From Actinomadura sp. CNU-125 (GTDB lineage Bacteria; Actinomycetota; Actinomycetes; Streptosporangiales; Streptosporangiaceae), in contig NZ_MKJY01000584.1 in the NCBI RefSeq assembly GCF_001942465.1, positions 1 to 34,080 on the forward strand: 34,080 bases of DNA, read 5' to 3'. The position numbers and the translations under genes were made by a program. Shown piece by piece: positions 1 through 8,634 of the stretch (position 1 is its first letter; the number at the start of each line of letters is the position of its first letter). The notes under the pieces were generated by a model. That model had not been told where the DNA came from, ran no database searches, and saw nothing but the letters and a program-made list of their open reading frames with translations.

Positions 1-697
1 GTGCGCGTCGAACGCCGCGTCGGCTTCGCGGGGGTGGGCGGCGCGCTCGCGCAGGCGGCGTTCGCGCAGGGCGGCGGCACCGTTCGGTGACGTGGCCGGA
101 CGATCGGCCGGACGATCTGCTGGGCGGTCGGCCCGGCGATCGTCCGGTCGGTCCGCGGCCTGCGTGTCCGCGGCGGCCTCGGGCCGGGCGGCGCCTTCGG
201 CGGTCCTGCGCGGTTCCGGTCTCGCCCGCGGCCTCGGGACCGGCCTCCGCCGCGCGCTCGTCCCGGTGGTCCTCCTGCTCGTGCCCGTCCTCGGCGCCCG
301 GACGGGGAAGGCGGAACCACACGCCTTTGGTGCGCCGGTCGTAGGAGACGCCCCACGACTCGGCGAGCGTGGCGATGGACGGGAGTCCGCGCCCGCTGGA
401 GGCCGTGACGCCGGGCATCTCGATGCCGCGGGTGGGGTGCCGGTCGCGGACCTCGATCTCGACGTCGGCGCCTTCGAGGCGGCAGGTCACCTCGAAGGAG
501 GTGCCCGCGTAGGCGATCGCGTTGGTGGCCAGCTCGCTGGTCGCCAGGATCGCGTCGTCGGAGATCTCGTCCATGCCCCAGTCGGCGAGCACCTTCCGGA
601 CGAAGCGGCGTGCGTCCGCGACCGCCGCCGCGGCGGACGGGAAGGTGGCCGACGCCGTCTGCCGATCCAACTGTCGTCCCTCGTTCGAAGCGTCCAC
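1..697 (-). CDS. ATP-binding protein, RsbW/anti-sigma type (partial, frameshifted)
   Basis: The gene runs off the left edge. The N-terminal part is a GHKL ATPase domain of the HATPase_c_2 type: an N-box reading SELATNAIAYAG near residue 50, an EVRDRHP segment, then SSGRGLPSIATLAESWGV and a final beta strand. Stand-alone proteins of this kind in actinomycetes usually act as anti-sigma-factor or regulatory serine kinases; that role is inferred. The start is taken at GTG 697, with no strong ribosome site. After the ATPase domain the frame drifts into an arginine-rich translation. From about base 200 a neighbouring frame gives a more natural sequence with ADRPADRPA repeats followed by LRERRLRER. 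I infer a one-base error at 199-206. What follows the linker lies outside the window. Confidence 0.8.
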   Translation of the reverse strand, partial: MDASNEGRQLDRQTASATFPSAAAAVADARRFVRKVLADWGMDEISDDAILATSELATNAIAYAGTSFEVTCRLEGADVEIEVRDRHPTRGIEMPGVTASSGRGLPSIATLAESWGVSYDRRTKGVWFRLPRPGAEDGHEQEDHRDERAAEAGPEAAGETGTAQDRRRRRPARGRRGHAGRGPTGRSPGRPPSRSSGRSSGHVTERCRRPARTPPARARRPPPRSRRGVRRA

Positions 698-1018
698 TAC
701 CCCGGTCTGGCTATCGTGACAGACTGGCCGACCGCCCGGCCAGAAGGGCCGCGCGCCGGGGCCGCGGCGCACCTCCGAGTCGGGGGAAACCGGGCTCCCG
801 CCACAACACGACAGACCGTAACACGAAGGCTACGTGCACAGATGCGCGGTCGTTACCGTCGGTTGACCGGCAGAGTGTGATTCGGGCCTCGGGCCGTCCG
901 GCAACGTAGAGTACGAATGCGGCCCGGAGCCGCGCGGAAAGCGGCCGGGAGGCAAGGCCCGGAGAAGGAGTCAGTGATATCCGGTACCCGGCGAACGCCG
1001 GCCAGGAGGATGAATAGC
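698..1018. other. Intergenic control region between divergent genes
   Basis: This stretch separates the left-running ATPase gene from the right-running hybrid kinase, so it must hold both promoters. A TAGAGT hexamer at 907-912 could be a -10 box for the kinase, but no convincing -35 sits at the right distance. An AGGAGG ribosome site lies at 1004-1009. I see no gene, RNA or repeat in it. Confidence 0.4.
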
Positions 1019-4000
1019 ATGCCGCGTACCGCGTCTCGCGCCCGCCCCGGCGGGTCGCGCGACACAACGCCGCGTTACAGCGACGCCGACCTCGCCCCGC
1101 TGCTGAAGGCGCTGGTCGCCGTCCGCGACGGGAAGGCCAAGGCCGAACTGGACGTGCCCGGCGATGGAGCCGTGGGGGTCGCCGGGGCGCTGCTGGAGGA
1201 GATCCGGCAGAACGGCGAGGAGCTGACCTCGGGGCTGGCCGGAGTGCGCCGGGAGATCGGCCGGGAGGGCCGGCTGGGCGGGCGGCTGTCCCAGGGGTCG
1301 CTGAAGGGCTCGTGGGCGGTGGGCGTCGAGGACGCCAACGCGATCATCGGCATGCTGACGGACCTGTCCACCGGGATGCACCGGGTGGTGGAGGCCGTCG
1401 CCGCGGGCGACCTGAGCCGGCGCGTGGAGCTGCGGGTCGCCGGGCGTCCGATGCGCGGCGAGCTGCTGCGCATGGCGCGGTCGGTGAACGGCATGGTGGA
1501 GCTGCTCGACCAGTTCACCTGGGAGGTCACGCAGTTCGCCCGGGAGGTCGGCACCGAGGGACGGCTCGGCGGGCAGGCGCCGTCGCGCGGCATGACGGGC
1601 CGGTGGCGGGACGTCACGGCGGCGGTGAACGCGATGGCGGGGCGGCTCACGGCGCAGGTCCGCGACATCGCGGAGGTCACCACTGCGGTCGCCAAGGGCG
1701 ACCTGACGCGCAAGGTCACGGTCGAGGCGACGGGCGAGCTGCAGGAGCTCAAGCTCACCGTGAACACGATGGTGGACCAGCTGTCGGGGTTCGCCGACGA
1801 GGTGACCCGGGTCGCCCGCGAGGTCGGCACCGAGGGCCAGCTGGGCGGCCAGGCCCGGGTGCGGGACGTCAGCGGCGTCTGGAAGAACCTCACCGACAAC
1901 GTCAACGCGATGGCGAACAACCTGACGTACCAGGTCCGCAACATCGCGCAGGTCACCACCGCCGTCGCCGAGGGCGACCTCGGCAAGAAGATCACCGTCG
2001 ACGCGCAGGGCGAGATCCTGCAGCTGAAGCTGACGGTGAACCAGATGGTCGACACCCTGTCGGCGTTCGCCTCGGAGGTGACCCGCGTCGCCCGCGAGGT
2101 CGGCACCGAGGGACGGCTCGGCGGGCAGGCGCGCGTGCCGGGCGTGAGCGGCGTCTGGAAGGACCTGACGAACAACGTCAACGGGATGGCGTCGAACCTG
2201 ACGTACCAGGTCCGCAACATCGCGCAGGTCACCACCGCCGTCGCCGAGGGCGACCTCGGCAAGAAGATCACCGTCGACGCGCAGGGCGAGATCCTGGAGC
2301 TGAAGGACACCGTCAACACGATGGTCGACACGCTGTCGGCCTTCGCCGACGAGGTGACCCGGGTCGCGCGGGAGGTCGGCACCGAGGGACGGCTCGGCGG
2401 CCAGGCGCGCGTGCACGGCGTCAGCGGCGTCTGGAAGGACCTCACCGACAACGTCAACGGCATGGCGAACAACCTCACCATGCAGGTCCGCGGGATCGCC
2501 AAGGTCACCACGGCGGTGGCGCAGGGCGACCTGACGCGCCGCATCGAGGTCGACGCGCAGGGCGAGATCCTGCAGCTCAAGGACACCCTGAACACGATGG
2601 TCGACACGCTGTCGGCCTTCGCCGACGAGGTCAGCCGCGTCGCCCGCGAGGTCGGTACCGAGGGACGGCTCGGCGGCCAGGCGATCGTGCCGGGCGCGGG
2701 CGGCATGTGGAAGGACCTCACCGACAACGTCAACGGCATGGCGTCGAACCTGACGTACCAGGTCCGCAACATCGCGCAGGTCGCGACGGCCGTCGCGCAC
2801 GGCGACCTGCGGCGCCGCATCGACGTCAACGCGCAGGGCGAGATCCTCGAACTGAAGACGACGCTGAACACGATGGTGGACACGCTGTCGTCGTTCGCCT
2901 CCGAGGTGACCCGCGTCGCCCGCGAGGTCGGCAGCGAGGGACGGCTGGGCGGGCAGGCCGAGGTCGAGGGCGTCTCGGGCACCTGGAAGCGGCTGACCGA
3001 GAGCGTCAACGAGCTGGCCCGGAACCTGACCACGCAGGTCCGGGCGATCGGCGAGGTCGCGAGCGCGGTCGCGGAGGGCGATCTGACCCGCACCATCACC
3101 GTGGAGGCGCGCGGCGAGGTCGCCGAGCTGAGCGACAACGTCAACCTGATGGTCGCGACGCTGCGCGAGACCACGCGCGCGAACGACCAGCAGGACTGGC
3201 TGAAGTCCAACCTGGCGCGGATCGGCGGCATGATGCAGGGCCACCGGGACCTGCAGCAGGTCGCCGAACTGATCATCCGGGAGCTGACGCCGACGGCGAA
3301 CGCGCAGTACGGCGCGTTCTACCTCGCCGAGCCCGTCGGCGAGGAGACCGAGCTGGCGCTGATCGCCGGGTACGGGACGCGGCGGCGGACGCAGCGCGGC
3401 GCGGTCCGGTTCGCGTTCGGGGAGGGCCTGGTCGGGCAGGCCGCGCAGGAGCGGCGGCCGCTGCTGATCTCCGAGGCGCCCGCCGACTACGTCAAGATCG
3501 GCTCCGGGCTGGGCGAGGCGTCGCCGGTCAACATCATCGTGCTGCCGATCGTGTTCGAGGGGACGGTGCTGGGCGCGATCGAGCTGGCCTCGTTCGGCCG
3601 GTTCACCGACGTCCAGCTGGCGTTCTTCAGCCAGCTGATCGAGACGATCGGGGTGACGCTGAACACGATCAGCGCCAACACCCGCACCGAGGCGCTGCTG
3701 GCGGAGTCGCAGCGGCTCGCCGGGGAGCTGCAGGAGCGGTCGGACGAGCTGCAGCGGCAGCAGGCGGAGCTGCGGCACTCCAACACCGAGCTGGAGGAGA
3801 AGGCGGCGCTGCTGGCGCAGCAGAACCGCGCGATCGAGATCCAGAACTACCAGATCGAGCAGGCGCGGCGGACGCTGGAGGAGCGCGCCGAGCAGCTGGC
3901 GATCTCGTCGCGGTACAAGTCGGAGTTCCTGGCGAACATGTCGCACGAGCTGCGCACGCCGCTGAACAGCCTGCTCGTGCTGGCCAAGCTGCTGTCGGAG

Positions 4001-5276
4001 AACCAGGGCGGCAACCTGACCGGCAAGCAGGTGGAGTTCTCCCAGACGATCTACGACTCGGGCACGGATCTGCTGACGCTGATCAACGACATACTGGACC
4101 TGGCGAAGGTCGAGGCCGGGAAGATGGAGCTGCACCCGCAGCGCCTGTCGGTGCCCGCACTGGTCGACTACGTCGACGCGACGTTCCGTCCGCTGTCGCA
4201 GGACAAGGGCCTGCAGTTCGGCGTGGAGGTCGCACCGGACGTCCCGGGGACGCTGTTCACCGACGAGCAGCGGCTGCAGCAGGTCCTGCGGAACCTGCTG
4301 TCGAACGCGGTGAAGTTCACCGCCGAGGGCGAGGTCCGGCTGCTGATCGAGCGCGCCGGGGACATCGACTTCACGCTGCCCGCGCTGTGGAACACCCAGG
4401 ACGTGATCGCGTTCCGCGTGATCGACACCGGGATCGGGGTGAGCGCCGACAAGATCCAGGTGATCTTCGAGGCGTTCCAGCAGGCCGACGGGACGACCAG
4501 CCGCCGCTACGGCGGCACCGGGCTCGGCCTGTCGATCAGCCGGAACATCGCGCGGCTGCTCGGCGGGGAGATCCACGCCGAGAGCAAGCCCGGCCAGGGC
4601 AGCGTCTTCACGATGTACCTGCCGGCCCAGTACAGCGAGTCCGAGGGGCGCCGCAGGGCACCGCAGGACGACGCGGTGGCGGAGCCGTCCGTCCCGATGA
4701 TCGCGCCGGCCGAGGAGCCGGCGGACCCGGCGCGGGCCGCGGCGTCCGGTGCCGAGGGCGCGGCCGCCACACCGGACGGCAACGGGCGGCGGGGCGAGCG
4801 GCGCCCGGTGCGCGGGCAGCGCCGCGCGGACGGAGCGGGCCGTGAACGGGGCGCCGGAGGAACCGCCCGCGGACTTCCTCGACACCGTCCTGTCGGGCCG
4901 CAAGGTGCTGATCGTCGACGACGACGTCCGCAACGTGTTCGCGCTCACGAGCGTCCTGGAGGGCTACGGGATGGACGTCCTGTACGCCGAGGACGGGCAG
5001 GCGGGCATCGACCTGCTGCACCGCAACCCGGACGTGGCGCTGGTGCTGATGGACGTGATGATGCCGGGTCTGGACGGCTACGCCACCACGGCGGCCATCC
5101 GGCAGATGCCGCAGTTCGCCGAGTTGCCGATCATCGTGATCACGGCGAAGGTGATGAAGGGCGACCGGGAGAAGAGCCTGGAGGCGGGCGCGTCGGACTA
5201 CGTGCCGAAGCCCGTGGACGTGGACCATCTCCTTGACGTCATGAGGAACTGGCTGCGACCCTCCATCGTCCGCTGA
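1019..5276 (+). CDS. Hybrid histidine kinase: HAMP-repeat array, GAF, HisKA, HATPase and receiver (frameshifted)
   Basis: This is a cytoplasmic-looking sensor kinase of about 1,419 residues with no obvious membrane segment. Domain order: seven HAMP-like units of about 92 residues (residues ~80-720), a GAF domain (~745-885), a charged coiled coil (~888-965), HisKA with SHELRTP (phospho-acceptor His976), and HATPase with N-box NLLSNAVKF, DTGIGVS and GGTGLGLS. A receiver domain follows, with VLIVDDD, the phospho-Asp codon at 5052-5054, and VPKPVD. The receiver lies in a different frame from the kinase. The kinase frame would otherwise read nonsense to 5236, so I infer a shift near 4780-4845. The start is ATG 1019, nine bases after AGGAGG; ATG 1010 abuts that site and ATG 917 has none. 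The layout resembles fungal group III (Nik1/Os-1) kinases. The stimulus is unknown. The receiver protein at 5375 is the likely partner. Confidence 0.88.
1247..3170 (+). repeat. Tandem 276-bp coding repeats (HAMP-like units)
   Basis: There are seven in-frame units. The first is divergent and the rest are close to 276 bp each. Each unit carries a REVGTEGRLGGQA-like block, a WK-L-T/N-NVN-MA helix and a TAVAxGDLxxx block. The stretches 1919-2020 and 2195-2296 are identical over 102 bp. Such an array can expand, contract or be mis-assembled. Confidence 0.9.
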
Positions 5277-5374
5277 GGAGAGGGGTTCCACGGGCAGTAG
5301 GGTCTGCCGTGGGTGGTCGTTTTCAGGTTCATCGGCCAGGGCGGCGGCGGGCCGACCGGATCGGAGAGACGCGC

Positions 5375-6091
5375 GTGGACGACAAGGCGAAGATCCTGCT
5401 CGTGGACGACCGCGAGGAGAACCTCATCGCGCTGGAGGCCATCCTCAGCTCGCTCGATCAGGACCTGGTCCGGGCCCGGTCGGGCGAGGAGGCGCTCAAG
5501 GCGCTGCTCACCGACGAGTACGCGGTCATCCTGCTGGACGTCGTCATGCCGGGAATGGACGGATTCGAGACGGCGCGCGACATCAAGCGGCGCAAGAAGA
5601 CCCGCGATCTGCCGATCATCTTCCTCACGGCGGTCAACAGCGACCCCGACTACGCGTTCCGCGGGTACGCGGCGGGCGCGGTCGACTTCATCTCCAAGCC
5701 GTTCGACCCGTGGGTGCTGCGGGCCAAGGTGTCGGTGTTCGTGGAGCTGCACAACAAGAACAAGCAGCTCCGCGACCAGACGACGCTGCTGCGCGAGCAG
5801 GGCGCGCTCCTGCGGGAGCAGTCGACGCTGCTGAAGGCGCGCCCGGCGGAGGACTCCGGTCCGGCGGCGCGGCAGGCGCTCGCCGGGCGGCTCGACGAGC
5901 TGCTGGCGGCGGTCGAGGAGCAGGCCGAGCTGATGGGCAAGCGGGTGCCGCCCGCGCTGCGCGACGAGTCGGACGAGCTGGGCCGCCGCCTGTCCGGCCT
6001 CCGCGACGCGCTGGCCGCCGAGGCGCCGTCCGCCGAAGACGGCACCGACGGGGACGCCTCCGACGGGGACGGCACGGCCGAGGACGCCTGA
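5375..6091 (+). CDS. Single-domain response regulator with C-terminal coiled coil
   Basis: The protein has 238 residues. The receiver domain covers residues 1-125, with acidic pair VDD near residues 8-9, phospho-acceptor Asp55 in LLDVVMPGMDG, the FLTA switch region and the conserved Lys108 in SKPFD. A heptad-rich segment with repeats of LLREQ follows (about 128-150), then an acidic tail rich in D, G and E. There is no DNA-binding or enzymatic output domain. The start is GTG 5375, preceded by GGAGAG at about six bases. The gene begins 98 bases after the hybrid kinase and is probably its co-transcribed partner, acting as a phosphorelay or scaffold component; that role is inferred. Confidence 0.88.
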   Translation: MDDKAKILLVDDREENLIALEAILSSLDQDLVRARSGEEALKALLTDEYAVILLDVVMPGMDGFETARDIKRRKKTRDLPIIFLTAVNSDPDYAFRGYAAGAVDFISKPFDPWVLRAKVSVFVELHNKNKQLRDQTTLLREQGALLREQSTLLKARPAEDSGPAARQALAGRLDELLAAVEEQAELMGKRVPPALRDESDELGRRLSGLRDALAAEAPSAEDGTDGDASDGDGTAEDA

Positions 6092-6159
6092 CCGGCGGGC
6101 GCCGCTCGCGCCCGTCCCGTCCGGTCCTGATTTCTCATTGCGGTCTCCCCGAAACCGCG

Positions 6160-6187
6160 TTCGCGCGTCACCGGGAGCTGGTATACC
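6160..6187 (+). promoter_or_regulatory. Possible promoter for the 34-residue peptide gene
   Basis: TTCGCG at 6160-6165 and TATACC at 6182-6187 are separated by 16 bases, in a locally AT-richer patch about 40 bases before the peptide gene. The -35 match is weak. Confidence 0.3.
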
Positions 6188-6229
6188 TGTGTGCGTCCAA
6201 GCCGCTACACAGCGTTACCGGAGGTAGCC

Positions 6230-6334
6230 ATGAACGAGCTCCCGCAGGAAATGGGCATCCCCGTGCTCCTCGCCGACGAGGTCATCACCCTGGAGGGATG
6301 GCGCCAGGAGCTGATCGAGGGCGACCAGAACTGA
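6230..6334 (+). CDS. Small protein of 34 residues
   Basis: The frame runs from ATG 6230 to TGA 6334 behind a good ribosome site (GGAGG, about five bases upstream). The product is acidic, with no cysteine, one tryptophan (near residue 24) and a single threonine. It reads MNELPQEMGIPVLLADEV at its N-terminus, with a predicted C-terminal helix around LEGWRQELIEG. It lies between the receiver protein and the prolyl oligopeptidase and may have its own promoter. I do not recognise a family. The strong ribosome site and codon use favour a real gene. Confidence 0.55.
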   Translation: MNELPQEMGIPVLLADEVITLEGWRQELIEGDQN

Positions 6335-6417
6335 CCTGGTTCCAGGCGTGTCCGAGGGCTTCCCGCCGCCGCGGGGAGCCCTCGGCCATGTGGGGCGGAC
6401 CATTGAGGGGCCGAGAG

Positions 6418-8577
6418 TTGAGCACAACGGCGAAGTGGCCGGCGGCGCACCGGGACCCGGTCGTGGACCGGCTGCACGGGCACGAGGTGCCGGATCCCTA
6501 CCGGTGGCTGGAGGACGCCGACGATCCCGGCTGCGCGGCGTGGCTGGACGGGCAGGCGGAGGCGTTCGCCCGGCACGCCCGCTCCTGGCCGGACCGCGAC
6601 GCGTGGCGGGCGCGGCTGGCGGAGGCGGCGGGCCGCGGCGGCGCGGCCGTCCCGGTCGCCTCTCCCCCGGTGTGGCGGCGGGGGCGCCGCTTCTTCCTGC
6701 GCCGCGCACCGGACATGCAGCTGCCGGTGCTGATGACCGCCGGGCCGGACGAGCCGCCGCGGGTGCTGCTCGACCCGCTCGTCCTGGACGGGTCCGGGGC
6801 GACGACGCTGGGGCTTTGGCGGCCTTCGCCGGGCGGCGGTCTGCTCGCCTACCAGGTGATGCGGCACGGTGACGAGCGGCCGCTGCTGTGGGTGCTGGAC
6901 GTGGCCGACGGCCGCCTGGTGGACGGGCCGCTGGAGCCCGGCCGGGTGACCCCGGTGGCCTGGCTCCCCGGCGACGGGGCGTTCTGCTACGTGGACACGC
7001 CCGGCCCCGGCCTGGAGCGGGGACGGCGGCTGCGGCTGCACCGCGTCGGCACGGACCCGGACGACGACCCGGTGCTGTTCGCCACCGATCTTCCGCAGCT
7101 GTCGGTCACGATCGCGCCGGCCGGCGGGCGGCTCATGCTCAGCGCCGCACCGGGCGCCACGTCCGGCAACCTCCTGTGGCTCGCCGACGCACCGGACGAA
7201 CGCGCGCGGGAGCTGCGTCCGGTGCTCGTCCACGACGGCACCGCCGACGGCACGCGGGCGGTGCTGAAGTTCGCGCCGGACGGCCGGATCTTCGCCGTCA
7301 CCGACCGAAGCGCGCCCTTCGGGCGGCTCTGCGCCGTCGATCCCGCGGACCCGCGCCCCGAGCACTGGCGCACGGTGATCGCGGAGGAGCCCGGCGCCGT
7401 CCTCGCCGACTGCGCGACGCTCACCGATCCGGCGACGGGAGAGCCGCGCCTGGTGACCGTCCACGCCCGGCACGGGACGAGCGAGCTGCGCGTGCACGCG
7501 TCGGACGGGACGAGCCTGCTGGACGTTCCCGTTCCGGGCCACGGCAGCGTCACGCGGCTCACCGCGCCGCCCGACGGCGGGCCTCGCGCCTGGTTCGCCT
7601 ACACCGACTACACGAACCCGCCCGCGGTCCACCGCCTCGACGTACGCGACGGGTCGTGCGTCCCCGAGGCGCCTCCGGTCCCGGAGCCGCGCCTTCCGAC
7701 GCCGCGGGACACGGCGCGGGGGGAGACGACGCGGGAGGCTCCGGCCGCGCGGGTGCCCGCCGCGCGGGCGAAAGTCCGCGCACGTCCGGACGTGCGGCGG
7801 CTGACCTTCGCCTCCGCCGACGGCACCCCGGTGGCGATGCACCTGATCGCGCCGCCGGACGGGCACGGTCCGCGCCCGACCCTGCTGACCGCCTACGGCG
7901 GGTTCGGCGCGTCCGCCCGGCCCGCCTATTCGCCCGCGATCGCCGCGTGGGTCGAGGCGGGGGGCAACTACGCGGTCGCGAGCGTGCGCGGCGGCGGGGA
8001 GGGTGGTACGGCCTGGCACGCGGCGGGCAGCGGCCGGAACAAGCCCAACGCCGTCGACGACTTCACCGCCGCCGCACGCGCGCTGATCGACGGCGGGCAC
8101 ACCGCGCGGGACCGGCTGGCGATCCGCGGATCGTCGCACAGCGGGTTCCTGGTCGCCGCGGCCGTCACCCGCGAACCGGACCTGTACGCGGCGGCGGTGG
8201 TCTCCAGCGCCGTGACCGACATGGTCCGGTATCACCGGTTCGGCATCGGGCGCCTGTGGACCGAGGAGTTCGGCACGGCCGACGATCCCGAGGAGCTCGC
8301 CGTGCTGCTCGGCTACTCCCCCTATCACCGCGTGCGGCCGGGGACCGCCTACCCCTCGGTGCTGCTGACCTGCCCGCAGATCGACCCGCGGGTCGATTCG
8401 ATGCACACCCGGAAGATGGCCGCGGCGCTGCAGCACGCGACGGCGTCGTCGCGTCCGGTTCTGCTGAGGTGCGAGTCCGGCGTCGGGCACGGCGAGCGGT
8501 CCCTGTCGCGGTGGCTCGGCCTGCAGACCGACGTGCTCGCCTTCTGCGCCGCCCATACCGGCCTGCGCCTCCGCTAG
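6418..8577 (+). CDS. Prolyl oligopeptidase (S9A family serine peptidase)
   Basis: The protein has about 719 residues, the usual size for prolyl oligopeptidases. The N-terminus carries the family signature PYRWLEDADDP, then a seven-bladed propeller, then an alpha/beta-hydrolase domain beginning near residue 460 (LLTAYGGFG, SVRGGGEGG). The catalytic triad is Ser573 in GSSHSG, Asp656 in IDPRV and His691 in GVGHG, with spacing close to the pig enzyme. The nucleophile elbow is unusual: the family normally has GGSNGG. A Pro/Arg-rich linker of about 30 residues joins the two domains. No signal peptide is seen, so it is probably cytosolic, cutting short proline-containing peptides. The start is uncertain: TTG 6418 has GAGGGG upstream; ATG 6388 is in frame too. 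Confidence 0.88.
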   Translation: MSTTAKWPAAHRDPVVDRLHGHEVPDPYRWLEDADDPGCAAWLDGQAEAFARHARSWPDRDAWRARLAEAAGRGGAAVPVASPPVWRRGRRFFLRRAPDMQLPVLMTAGPDEPPRVLLDPLVLDGSGATTLGLWRPSPGGGLLAYQVMRHGDERPLLWVLDVADGRLVDGPLEPGRVTPVAWLPGDGAFCYVDTPGPGLERGRRLRLHRVGTDPDDDPVLFATDLPQLSVTIAPAGGRLMLSAAPGATSGNLLWLADAPDERARELRPVLVHDGTADGTRAVLKFAPDGRIFAVTDRSAPFGRLCAVDPADPRPEHWRTVIAEEPGAVLADCATLTDPATGEPRLVTVHARHGTSELRVHASDGTSLLDVPVPGHGSVTRLTAPPDGGPRAWFAYTDYTNPPAVHRLDVRDGSCVPEAPPVPEPRLPTPRDTARGETTREAPAARVPAARAKVRARPDVRRLTFASADGTPVAMHLIAPPDGHGPRPTLLTAYGGFGASARPAYSPAIAAWVEAGGNYAVASVRGGGEGGTAWHAAGSGRNKPNAVDDFTAAARALIDGGHTARDRLAIRGSSHSGFLVAAAVTREPDLYAAAVVSSAVTDMVRYHRFGIGRLWTEEFGTADDPEELAVLLGYSPYHRVRPGTAYPSVLLTCPQIDPRVDSMHTRKMAAALQHATASSRPVLLRCESGVGHGERSLSRWLGLQTDVLAFCAAHTGLRLR

Positions 8578-8590
8578 AACGCGGAGACGC

Positions 8591-8634
8591 GGGCCGGGCG
8601 CGGGACGGGCGCGGGGCCGGGCGCGGGGCCGGGG
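8591..8634 (+). other. G-tract cluster between convergent genes
   Basis: Eight runs of three or four G fall within 44 bases between the peptidase stop and the gltX stop, built from repeats like GGGCGCGGGGCC. Two other gene-end gaps (11485-11526 and 16356-16405) are similar. They could form G-quadruplexes or slow transcription, or simply reflect extreme GC content. Confidence 0.4.

Noticed and set aside
1247..3170. Direct repeats as a CRISPR array or mobile element
   Set aside because: The 276-bp units are in-frame coding HAMP-like repeats with no spacers and no transposase.
971..4948. A 1,325-codon open frame on the minus strand opposite the hybrid kinase
   Set aside because: It is a GC-driven antisense shadow. 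The plus strand shows clear HAMP, GAF, HisKA and ATPase motifs, while the antisense product is arginine/leucine-rich nonsense without domains.
6230..6334. RiPP precursor processed by the adjacent prolyl oligopeptidase
   Set aside because: The peptide has no Cys and almost no Ser/Thr, and no cyclase, lanthionine synthetase or transporter is nearby.
5710..6417. Long upstream extension of the prolyl oligopeptidase frame
   Set aside because: The extension overlaps the receiver gene and the small peptide gene and has no family similarity; peptidase homology begins after about 6418.
8578..8634. tRNA gene near gltX
   Set aside because: No cloverleaf or T-loop sequence (GGTTCRANTCC) is present, only G-rich repeats.
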